Assembly (NCBI RefSeq): GCF_008709555.1
Contig: NZ_VYIJ01000011.1
Span: forward strand, 1-49,174
Source: Thermoplasma sp.
GTDB taxonomy: Archaea > Thermoplasmatota > Thermoplasmata > Thermoplasmatales > Thermoplasmataceae
Reading direction: 5' to 3'
Length of the DNA stretch: 49,174 bases
The notes beneath the pieces are model-generated. The model was given only the letters and a program-made list of their open reading frames with translations, was not told where the DNA came from and ran no database searches. Numbering within the stretch: the first letter of the stretch is position 1; each line of letters begins with the position of its first letter. Below are positions 26,716 through 35,000 of this stretch, piece after piece. A program made the translations under genes and the position numbers.

Positions 26716-28587
26716 TCATATACCCGCAATTATTTCCGGTTCTATGTCCAGTTTCTTCAGTATGTTCGGATCGGGCTTGCCGTCCTTGGATAACCCAAGT
26801 TGGGTAAGATATTCGTTTCTCAGCGTTTCGTAATCTATCGAAACGCCAGCCGTGGGTCCGGCCTTTAGTGGCGGATATCCCATAACCCTGCCTGGTGGTT
26901 TTATCTCGTACTGGTTGATGCCCTGCTTAGCGTTGAAGAGGTGCCTCGCCATCTGTATTCTCCACCCTATGTTTACAAGATCATCCTCGGTCATATCCCA
27001 TCCGGTTATGGCCTTTATGAGATCCGTGTACGGATAGCTGTTTGGCCATATGTTCGTTGAGAACAGGCACATGCCGGTGGAGTTCAGTATTTCCTGGCCT
27101 GCAACAGAGAGCAATTGCCAGTAGGCCTTTCCGTGGTATTCGTACCTAGGTACCTTAGCCCAGCTCTCCTTGTGCTTGAATGGAAGGACAAGCTTGAAGC
27201 CCTCGTTGAAGCCGATGCCTCCTGCCGTGTGTCTTCCTGGGGTTGCATCTGATATATACGTGTTTCCAAGGCTTGGCATGAGTCTTGGATCGTGCATTGG
27301 AAGGTCCTGGCCGCCGATCTCCATTGCAGATTCCTCGGCACCTTTACCTATAACCTTTGCCGCGTATCTCTGACCCATTCCGAGTATTCTTCCTATACCC
27401 TCTCCCTTACCTATGAGCTCGGTCAGCTTGACCTCAGCATCAGGGTTCCCGAAGCCTATCTTGAAACCTATGTCTTTTTCGGTCAGTATCCCACGTTCGT
27501 ATAGCTCGTTTGCGAAGGCTATGACTGCACCTGTTGTTATTATGTCCAGCCCGTATCTGTTGCACAGTTCAAACGACATGGACATGGCGTCCAGGTCAGC
27601 GATCAGGTTCAGGCCACCGAAGGCACCGGTACCCTCGTATTCAAGGCGATGACCTTCGACCGTTCCATATCTTGTCTCTCTCTTGACATGTCCACCGCAT
27701 GCGAGGGTACACTGTGCACAGCCATAGGATTTCAAGACATCTTTCCTTATCTCTTCACCGCTGATCTTCTTCGCGTTTTCCTCTCCAAAGTCCACTATAC
27801 CAACGCCAGCCCAGTTTTTTATCGGTGTATCACCGTTGAGATGGGAAGATTCAGTTATCTGTGTGGTACCGAACATATGCCATGGATTCACAAGATTCAT
27901 AGAGTTTCTGAACTGTATCTGCGCTTTCTTGATGGTCTCCATCAGCATCTTCTCATCATACACCGGTACCTTCTTCGTTCCACGCGCGAACACTCCTTTG
28001 AGCTTTTTGGATCCCATGACGGCGGCAAGTCCGGATCTACCCGATGCTCTTCCATACTCGTTCATTATGGCTGCAGCATACAGCATCTTTTCTCCTGGAA
28101 CCCCAATGACCATGGCCTGCCCTTTGGGGTCGATCTTCTTCAGCTCAGTTTCAGTTTCATAGGCATCCTTGCCCCACAGGCTGCTTGCATCCTCTATGGA
28201 GTATTTATCATCAATTATCTTGATGTAAACCGGACGCTTTGCTATTCCTTTCACAAAAAGTGCGTCGAAGCCAGTATTCTTAAGTTCAGGTGCAAACTTC
28301 CCACCACAGTTGGAGTCACCCCAAGTTCCTGTCATGGGTGATTTGCCGACTACCTCCAACCTTCCGCCAAGAGGCGCATTATGGCTGTTGAATACGCCTG
28401 TGACAAATCCAAGTATATTGTCGGGACCAAGTGCGTCTATCTTGCCCTTTATCTCCCTGTTCAAAATATATGCACCAAGGCCAACGCCTCCAAGATACTT
28501 TCTGTATACTTCCTCAGAAATTTCTTCAACCCACATTTTTTCATTAGTAAGGTCAGCCCAGAGGATCTTGCCGTTCATTCCGTACAT
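26716..28587 (-). CDS. tungsten-dependent aldehyde:ferredoxin oxidoreductase family protein
   Basis: A 623-residue member of the AOR family, which oxidises aldehydes to acids with ferredoxin using a tungsten- or molybdenum-bispyranopterin and one Fe4S4 cluster. The N-terminal GKILWADLTNEKMWVEE and GFVTGVFNSHNAPLGGR blocks are typical. Cluster ligands are CAQCTLAC near residue 290 and probably the cysteine in TGMCLFS near 495. A pterin-binding region includes EYEGTGAFGGLN and the DATPGRHTAGG motif. The substrate cannot be read; glyceraldehyde oxidation in the Entner-Doudoroff route or amino-acid-derived aldehydes are options. Only the AOR gene is present; no obvious partner ferredoxin gene adjoins it. 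Confidence 0.92.
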   Translation of the reverse strand: MYGMNGKILWADLTNEKMWVEEISEEVYRKYLGGVGLGAYILNREIKGKIDALGPDNILGFVTGVFNSHNAPLGGRLEVVGKSPMTGTWGDSNCGGKFAPELKNTGFDALFVKGIAKRPVYIKIIDDKYSIEDASSLWGKDAYETETELKKIDPKGQAMVIGVPGEKMLYAAAIMNEYGRASGRSGLAAVMGSKKLKGVFARGTKKVPVYDEKMLMETIKKAQIQFRNSMNLVNPWHMFGTTQITESSHLNGDTPIKNWAGVGIVDFGEENAKKISGEEIRKDVLKSYGCAQCTLACGGHVKRETRYGTVEGHRLEYEGTGAFGGLNLIADLDAMSMSFELCNRYGLDIITTGAVIAFANELYERGILTEKDIGFKIGFGNPDAEVKLTELIGKGEGIGRILGMGQRYAAKVIGKGAEESAMEIGGQDLPMHDPRLMPSLGNTYISDATPGRHTAGGIGFNEGFKLVLPFKHKESWAKVPRYEYHGKAYWQLLSVAGQEILNSTGMCLFSTNIWPNSYPYTDLIKAITGWDMTEDDLVNIGWRIQMARHLFNAKQGINQYEIKPPGRVMGYPPLKAGPTAGVSIDYETLRNEYLTQLGLSKDGKPDPNILKKLDIEPEIIAGI

Positions 28588-28864
28588 GCTTCATCATAAC
28601 GATTTATTCTATTTTAACTTTTAGCGTTCTCACACGAAAAATGCAACGTTAAGGTTAAATTTTTCATGTTCAAATGATCTAATCCTGATCGCTAATTTCT
28701 CCCATTGATCATATAATCCAAACACGGTTGCAACACCATCAGTGACCTTTTAGGGCGATCATGCAATTCTGCTTTCTATTCCCAGACAGCAAATATCTTT
28801 AAAGACCAATTCATTGGGTGGTCAAGTGAAATTTCGATCAGATGGATGTTCGGGAGAGCCTGTG
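28588..28864. other. intergenic region with promoter and palindrome
   Basis: No protein gene was recognised in most of this stretch. ATCTTTAAAG at 28794-28803 is a good plus-strand TATA box. Directly after it are nested inverted repeats: CCAAT/ATTGG around TC (28806-28817) and GACCA/TGGTC (28804-28808 with 28819-28823). They lie where transcription would start, so a repressor site is plausible. Confidence 0.45.
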
Positions 28865-28975
28865 ATGAGCTTTGATATCATTGCAGTCGGATCTGCGTCT
28901 ACGATCCTGAAGCAAGAGCAGGTATTGGAGGGGTTTCAGAATGGTATTGGATGCTTCATGCGTCTTCTGCAATGA
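28865..28975 (+). CDS. small upstream ORF overlapping the HIT gene
   Basis: ATG 28865, preceded by GGGAG, opens a 36-codon frame ending at TGA 28975 and overlapping the HIT gene by 35 bp in another frame. Its N-terminus, MSFDIIAVGSAST, resembles the first strand of PfkB-type sugar kinases, so it could be a remnant of such a gene. It could also be a short translated leader. Nothing shows that it is functional. Confidence 0.3.
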   Translation: MSFDIIAVGSASTILKQEQVLEGFQNGIGCFMRLLQ

Positions 28976-29384
28976 GATAATAAGCAAAAGAAATGCGGCA
29001 ATTGTGGCAGAGAATGATATGGTTATTGCATTCATGGATAACGCTCCGGTAGAACCTGGGCATATACTTGTTATTCCAAAGGAGCATTTTGAAAACATAT
29101 TCGATATTGATAACAGGTACTACTTAGAAGTGCAGCTAATGGCCAAAAGGGTGGCAAAAGCGGCCATGAAAGCCATGGGGGCTGATGGTATAAATATAGG
29201 GCAAAACAACGGCTGGTGTGCAAATCAGAGAGTCATGCATTTCCACGTGCATGTGATACCCAGATGGTGCGACAAGCCCTTCAAATGGGGAAGGTTGAAT
29301 GTGTCATTTGAGGAACTTGTTGATACCGCGAAGAAAATTGCAGATGTCTATAAGGATATGGAGAGAAACAAAGATTTCGACTGA
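28941..29384 (+). CDS. HIT-family nucleotide hydrolase/transferase
   Basis: A 147-residue histidine-triad protein. It starts with CVFCNEII (zinc-type cysteines), then NAPVEPGHILVIPKEHFEN, and has the catalytic HFHVHVIPRW. HIT enzymes hydrolyse nucleoside phosphoramidates, dinucleoside polyphosphates or adenylylated products; the substrate is not readable. ATG 28941 has GGAGG 9 nt upstream, a rare clear ribosome binding site for this window, consistent with a leadered mRNA beginning near 28825. Confidence 0.9.
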   Translation: MVLDASCVFCNEIISKRNAAIVAENDMVIAFMDNAPVEPGHILVIPKEHFENIFDIDNRYYLEVQLMAKRVAKAAMKAMGADGINIGQNNGWCANQRVMHFHVHVIPRWCDKPFKWGRLNVSFEELVDTAKKIADVYKDMERNKDFD

Positions 29385-29391
29385 TCCCATA

Positions 29392-29844
29392 TTATTTTCT
29401 GCATACTTTCCTCATCCTGTAGGCATTCCTTGATCCAAGATAATATTCCCTGTAATACCCATTTAGAAACTCTGTTATTTCGAAGCCCATTTTTCTGTAG
29501 AACAATATTGCCTCATTGTTTTTCTCGCGAACTTCGAGGATTATACTTTCGTATCTTTCGCAGGCGATCTGCATGAGCATCGACATCATCCTAGTTGCAA
29601 CTCCAGACCTCTGGAAATCAGGATCCGTTGCGATGCTCTCTATATCTATTGATCCCCCCTCGGCTGGAAGTGCGACCAGATAGCCACATATGGCAGAACC
29701 TATCTGTGCGACCAAGCTTATTGCCTCAGGATCCTCAAGCACGATCCGGAGATACCGTTTGGAATATGGGCCCACGGTGAATGCTCTTTTTTCAAGTTCA
29801 GCTATCTGATCCAGATCGGATCTTCTGTATCTTCGCAGTATCAT
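29392..29844 (-). CDS. rimI: RimI/Ard1-type N-alpha-acetyltransferase
   Basis: A 150-residue GNAT enzyme that acetylates protein N-termini (and in some archaea ribosomal proteins) with acetyl-CoA. The acetyl-CoA-binding motif is DPDFQRSGVATRMMSML (Q/RxxGxG/A), then ILEVREKNNEAILFYRKMGFE and a tyrosine-rich end. The frame extends upstream to 29970, but ATG 29844 begins the conserved ILRRYRRSDL sequence. A perfect 17-bp palindrome lies 10 bp upstream of the start. It converges with the HIT gene and is divergent from ribL. Confidence 0.88.
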   Translation of the reverse strand: MILRRYRRSDLDQIAELEKRAFTVGPYSKRYLRIVLEDPEAISLVAQIGSAICGYLVALPAEGGSIDIESIATDPDFQRSGVATRMMSMLMQIACERYESIILEVREKNNEAILFYRKMGFEITEFLNGYYREYYLGSRNAYRMRKVCRK

Positions 29845-29853
29845 TGAACCCCT

Positions 29854-29870
29854 TATCCATTGTATGGATA
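29854..29870. promoter_or_regulatory. palindromic operator candidate in the rimI-ribL spacer
   Basis: TATCCAT-TGT-ATGGATA is a perfect inverted repeat with 7-bp arms. On the minus strand it sits between a TATA-like CATAAAAATAC (about 29876-29886) and the rimI start, overlapping the expected transcription start. Confidence 0.45.
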
Positions 29871-29963
29871 TAGCAGTATTTTTATGAAGTGTAGCGTAAG
29901 GTTTCTGCAATATGATACATATACAGGTGAAACGTTTATCTACAATCTCAAAATAGCGCATCA

Positions 29964-30392
29964 ATGACAAGAGTCATGGCCACGGGCGTCTTTGACATCA
30001 TACATCTTGGGCATATACATTATCTTAGGGAATCCAAGAAGCTTGGAGATGAGCTTGTCGTGGTTGTCGCCAGGGACTCTACGGCAAGGAAGAATGGCAA
30101 GATACCGATATTTGATGAAAACTCAAGACTAAAACTTGTCTCAGAGCTGAAACCTGTAGATCGTGCAATTCTCGGCCATGAGGATGATATGATGAAGACC
30201 GTGATAGAGGTTATGCCAGATGTAATAACCCTGGGATACGACCAGAAGTTCAACGAAGCAGATCTCAGAAGAAGACTAGAGCAAATAGGAGTTGATGCGC
30301 GTATCATCAGAATATCGAAATACGATGGAAATCTCAACAGTTCTTCAATGGTGAGAAAAAAGATAATGGAACTAATAGGAGAAAGAATATGA
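29964..30392 (+). CDS. ribL: FAD synthase (archaeal RibL)
   Basis: A 142-residue nucleotidyltransferase of the cytidylyltransferase family. It has the catalytic HxGH (HLGHIHYL), preceded by MATGVFDIIHLGH, and a C-terminal ISKYDGNLNSSSMVRKKI in place of the usual ISTT/S motif. Archaeal RibL transfers AMP from ATP to FMN to make FAD. The size and motifs fit RibL better than glycerol-3-phosphate cytidylyltransferase. The ATG at 29964 is likely leaderless. It is divergent from rimI across a 119-bp spacer. Confidence 0.85.
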   Translation: MTRVMATGVFDIIHLGHIHYLRESKKLGDELVVVVARDSTARKNGKIPIFDENSRLKLVSELKPVDRAILGHEDDMMKTVIEVMPDVITLGYDQKFNEADLRRRLEQIGVDARIIRISKYDGNLNSSSMVRKKIMELIGERI

Positions 30393-30400
30393 TGAACTCC

Positions 30401-31273
30401 TTAATTGGGATCGATAAGCCCAGAGATTTTTCTAAGATCTCCAGCAGTAATTTGTATCTCAGCGTACGCGTTATGTGGATGTATGCTCTCGTCGCTTTCT
30501 GAAGAGACCCTTATTTCAGCTTCATCTGGGAGCGGTAGATCCCTAGCAGCCTGATACGCTATTTCCCTAACCACGTCTTCCACAAATTTCGGATTTTTAT
30601 GCGCCCGATATACCAGATTACCCTCTTCGACTCTTTTGAGTAGAGAATCCAGGGGTTTGCCCTGGACCTTTTCTATGACCCCTGCAATATCCCACATGTC
30701 CACTCTTCCGCTCCTATTATCGACTATGATCTTTGTTATGTTTCTTTGGTTGTGAGTTATTGTGGGAATTGATGATAGTGCCTCTGTCAGATTCGGGTTC
30801 TCAATGCTTATGAGTGTCCTTGTGGTCTCCATCGCACAGGGACATGCGGTCATGCTTACGTAAGATATACCTATCTCGTTTTTCAAAATCTCCTTTCTGC
30901 TCCGTATCGTATTCACGTACATCTGATATTCGAGATACCCTTCCTTATCCTTTTTATAATATCTTATATCAATCTTACAGTGGGCCCTTTCGGAATAATT
31001 GAATCTCAACAGCGCTTCTTCGCATATTTCGAGGCCTATATCACCTATTTTATCGGTAGGCGACATGTTATTCAGAACCTTCTGTATCGATTCCACCGCT
31101 CGAGACATATCTGCCCCTTTTCTCTCCGGTGGTATATTTACGAACAGGTTAATGGTGAGGAAGGCAAAATCGTCGCCTTTCTTCAATGGAAAATTTATTT
31201 TTTTTACCCCTACTTTTTCAATTCCTACTTTTATCTTTGGGGTTTCCTTCTGGACATCTAGGAAATCGATCAA
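30401..31273 (-). CDS. mptA: GTP cyclohydrolase, MptA/FolE2 (type IB) family
   Basis: A 290-residue member of the COG1469 family, which opens GTP for pterin or 7-deazaguanine synthesis. Recognisable blocks are the conserved cysteine region SMTACPCAMETTRTLIS near residue 145 and IHPHNAYAEIQ near the end. In archaea this activity feeds methanopterin-like or folate cofactors and archaeosine (tRNA G15). Which one applies here is unknown. Its start overlaps the prefoldin gene stop by 4 bp (31270-31273), so the two are translationally coupled. Confidence 0.88.
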   Translation of the reverse strand: MIDFLDVQKETPKIKVGIEKVGVKKINFPLKKGDDFAFLTINLFVNIPPERKGADMSRAVESIQKVLNNMSPTDKIGDIGLEICEEALLRFNYSERAHCKIDIRYYKKDKEGYLEYQMYVNTIRSRKEILKNEIGISYVSMTACPCAMETTRTLISIENPNLTEALSSIPTITHNQRNITKIIVDNRSGRVDMWDIAGVIEKVQGKPLDSLLKRVEEGNLVYRAHKNPKFVEDVVREIAYQAARDLPLPDEAEIRVSSESDESIHPHNAYAEIQITAGDLRKISGLIDPN

Positions 31274-31644
31274 CTTGTGGCACCTTTCTTATTCTCCTGA
31301 TTATAACGCTCACGTATGGCGTTCTGCAACTCCTTATATTTTTCCTCTAGGGATTTCTGCTGTTTCTCTAGCGTCGATATCCTGATCTTTGCAAGTTCTA
31401 TCTGTTCATCAAGTTCGTCGACTAGTTTCTTCTTGTCCTGTACCTTATATAGAATAGATCCAACAGTACGGTATATGGGTGTGTTATCATCCAGCTTATT
31501 GAGTTCATCTAGAGTTTTCTGCATCTCCTTAAGACTAAGATCAAGCTGATATCTCTGTGTAGCCAGTTTTTCAATATTTTCTTCTAATTCCTGCGCCTGT
31601 CGCAGCTGGTTCTGCAGATATGCGCTTATATTGGGTTCAACCAT
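31270..31644 (-). CDS. pfdB: prefoldin subunit beta
   Basis: A 124-residue chaperone subunit made almost entirely of a long antiparallel coiled coil (heptads through ENIEKLATQRYQLDLSLKEM and KKLVDELDEQIELAKIRIS) around a central hairpin (DDNTPIYRTVGSILYKV). It forms a hexamer with prefoldin alpha and delivers unfolded proteins to the thermosome. It overlaps pcc1 upstream by 8 bp and mptA downstream by 4 bp, forming a three-gene operon. The pcc1-pfdB order is common in archaea. Confidence 0.93.
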   Translation of the reverse strand: MVEPNISAYLQNQLRQAQELEENIEKLATQRYQLDLSLKEMQKTLDELNKLDDNTPIYRTVGSILYKVQDKKKLVDELDEQIELAKIRISTLEKQQKSLEEKYKELQNAIRERYNQENKKGATS

Positions 31645-31858
31645 TGATCAATCCCTCCACACTATCCATCACATGAAAGAGTCTCGCAATTGAGGACAAT
31701 GAAGTTCTCAGCGATCCTGTATCAGGTGCTTCTATATAAATGTAAAAATCACCTTCGTTTCTGCCTATTGAAACCTTTGCCCTTCCATATTTTCCTTCGA
31801 TATCTGGTTTCAGTATTACGTATTGTGTTTCGTTTAGAAATAATTTTACACTTATCAA
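31637..31858 (-). CDS. pcc1: KEOPS complex subunit Pcc1
   Basis: A 73-residue protein with the Pcc1 fold: an N-terminal strand (MISVKLFLNETQYVIL), then a strand-rich centre and the C-terminal helix motif LRTSLSSIARLFHVMD, equivalent to the conserved S(x)R segment. Pcc1 is the dimerisation subunit of KEOPS, which makes t6A in ANN-decoding tRNAs with Kae1, Bud32 and Cgi121. The best start is TTG 31858. The position upstream of prefoldin beta is a conserved archaeal arrangement and supports the call. Confidence 0.85.
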   Translation of the reverse strand: MISVKLFLNETQYVILKPDIEGKYGRAKVSIGRNEGDFYIYIEAPDTGSLRTSLSSIARLFHVMDSVEGLING

Positions 31859-32035
31859 CTGCAGATGGATATTTTCATCGGTTATCTAAATTACGTATAT
31901 GAAAAAAGAAACGAACAATGAATACTGGAAAAAAATTTCTGCGTTAAGATATCTTATGTCGTATTGCCCCAGATCTTCATTCACCATCCAGAATATGAAC
32001 ATCTGGAGAAGCCACAATACATTGCAACCGATCAG

Positions 32036-32046
32036 TTTTTTATATG
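32036..32046 (+). promoter_or_regulatory. TATA box of aglB
   Basis: TTTTTTATATG at this position lies about 27-30 bp upstream of ATG 32072, so aglB is probably transcribed without a leader and independently of the divergent pcc1 gene. Confidence 0.6.
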
Positions 32047-32071
32047 GAGATTTGATTAGAGGTTTCGCTAT

Positions 32072-35000
32072 ATGTTTGAAACTGTGGAAAGAAATGAGAA
32101 CAAATTTGACCTTTCAACGATATTCAAGAGGTATGAGACAGAGATAATACTTGGAATAATCTTTGTCTTCTATCTCTTTATGGCAAACTTCTTTTCCTGG
32201 TCGCAGGCCTTTGCTTACCCATTTCTCAACAACTCGGGTGGCAGTGATCCGTATTTCAATTATTATATTATACAATACATATTGACGTATCACACCCAGC
32301 TCCTGCATGAGCTGTTCTTGAATTACCCGGTGGGTTCAGGAAACCCAAGGCCGCCATTCTTCCATTGGATGATCGCATTCGTAGCCACGATATTGTCTCC
32401 TATATTTGGTGTATATAAGGCGGCATATTATGCGTTTGCTGAATTCGATGCGGTATTTGGAGCCCTTCTAATAATACCTGTGTATCTCATGGCAAAGGAG
32501 GCTTTCGGCAAGAAGGCGGGCATAATAGCGGCTTTCCTTTATGCACTAATGCCGGGCAACCTCTCTGCAGGCATACTCACTGATGGAAGGATGCACACAC
32601 CTGAACTCCTCTTTGCATTTCTCACCATATACTTCTTTGAGATGGCGCTGAAGAACGCCAAGAAAGGAATATTCATAGATAGTCTCCTGAATGTGAGATC
32701 GTACCTTCCTTCAATAATTTCATACTACACAAAGAATAAGAAGGCTACAATCTACGCTCTCCTCTCTGGCGCATCCCTTGGCGCATTGATGCTCTCGTGG
32801 CAGGGATATGCGTATATACAGGTAATAGTGCTTATATATGTGGTTGTCCAGGCCGTCATTAACCTACTGACAAGAAAGCCAACTGGTTATCTCACATACG
32901 CAACCACATTATCTACGTTCCTTGGCCTTGCCATGGGTGCATACTACTATTACGGATCTGGCTTGCTTTCAGGATGGTTCACGCCAGAAGCTGAAATGGC
33001 TGTTCTTGGCATAGCTTTCCTGCTCTTGATAAATATCATCGGAAGGAAGCCATGGATAATAACTGTACCATTGACCATAGCGGTGTCTCTGGCAGGATTC
33101 TTTGTTCTGCTTAAATTAGAACCATCAACCATGAACACGCTCATCTCTGGAGAAGGCTACTTTATAAAGACAAGAGTTTATACGACCATCGCAGAGGCAG
33201 CGCCGCTTCCGCTCGGCGAATATATTAACAGCTTCGGCGTAGCACAATTCGTTTTGGGCATGAGCGGAATTGTATACGTGATATACAAGTATGTCAAGGA
33301 GAGAACCGATGTACTGATGTTCATCCTCGTTTTCTCCATAGTCTCAATATACATGAGTTTCGAGGCGGCTAGGTTCAACATCACAGCCGCACCTGCATAC
33401 GGTATACTCGGTGGAGCAGTTCTGATATATTTCATAGACATGGCAAAACTGACCGAAGTGAGGAAGAGGAATCTCGGCAGTGCCACGCTTAAGAAAACAC
33501 TAAAGGGAAACATCAACTGGGTCCATGCAAGCTTCGCAGTCATACTGGTGCTGGTGCTCGTCATACCCTCTGGCATAGGCATGGTGAACGCGGCAATTCC
33601 AGAGAACAGCGCTTCAACTGTTAATTCACAGATATACAATGAACTTCCTGCCTTCCTCAGGGCGAACAATTCCAGCAACGCGCAGTATTTCGGTTCGTCA
33701 GGTTTTTACATAGATAATGCATCTCAGCCCCTGGCCCAGTCATTCGCATGGCTGGCTACACAGAATACAAATGTGCCTATAGACCAGAGGCCTGCTTACG
33801 TTAACTGGTGGGACTACGGCTTCCAGGAAGTGGTTGAAGGCCAGCACCCAACCGTTGCAGACGACTTCCAGCAGGGATATGTCCCAGCTGGTCAGATCCT
33901 GCTCGCTGGAAACCAAAGCCAGATCCTCGGTGTAATGATAGCTAGGCTGATCAAGGGTTATGAGGTCAACCACCACACCTTTGCCCCTATAAACTCAACG
34001 CTAACGCAGTATTTAGGATACGCCGCTGCTAATACCGTATACAGGGCATACACCGATCCGGCTTCATTCACCTCTACGGTTCTTTCGAACACAACCATAT
34101 ACGGTAATTTCATAAATTCATCGACTCCAGATAACATCTACTACGGGTTCCTGAGGGGGTATCTGGCTAGTTCTTTCAGCCTGAACACCCTTAATAGTTT
34201 GTACACTGCACTTGAAGACGCAACTGGCTACTCAATCCAGTACATACAGATAGATCACAATCTGTTCCCATTTTCAGGCGATAATCCAGGAATATTCTAT
34301 GCTCCAGCCTACCTTACGGATCAGGCTACATATACTTATGATGGAGAGATAGTTCCATACACATATTATCAGATATATGCCTCGACCGATCAGGGAACGT
34401 ATCCACTCAATCAGCTTCCAACAGATGTTACTCCTGTTGGCTTCAACATCACCTATACGCCGGCCTTCTATAATACCTCTATATACCGGTTCCTAGTTGG
34501 ATATCCCCCATCCGCGGTTGGACAGACGAATGGAATTCCTGGAATATCATACGGGGTTGGTCAATACGAAATAATGCCAGCCTGGAACATGAGTAACTTC
34601 GAGCTTGTCTACCTTGGTGTTCCATACAATCCATATAACAATACAACTGCGCATCCAAACGCCTGGAAGATAGTCCCGATACAGGAAGCGTATACCCTTA
34701 CATCTGAAGGCAAAGGTAAGGCCCAACTCCTTCCGCCGCTATCAGAGATATATAATGGTGCGGACCCGATAGTGGCATATTACCCGGGTGCCTACATCAG
34801 CGGCAGGGTCACGACAGAATCAGGCAATGGTGTTGGGGGCGTATATGTCACCATATTTGACCAGTATGGAATACCGCATCAGGAGGTCGTCACCAATTCA
34901 TCAGGATACTTCAATCTGGTCGGTCTGCCCGGTAATGATACGGTAGTCATAAGTACGGGCACGATCGATCATCTAACCATGATAGGCTCAAATGTTATAT

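Noticed and set aside
27649-28341. 230-residue plus-strand ORF inside the aldehyde oxidoreductase gene
   Set aside because: Antisense shadow of a well-conserved gene; cysteine- and histidine-rich composition is typical of such shadows.
28862-28910. C/D box sRNA (GTGATGA ... CTGA)
   Set aside because: No convincing C'/D' boxes and no flanking terminal stem; the boxes alone are common by chance.
31899-32147. 82-residue ORF between pcc1 and aglB
   Set aside because: It overlaps the start of aglB in another frame, spans the aglB TATA box and shows no recognisable features.
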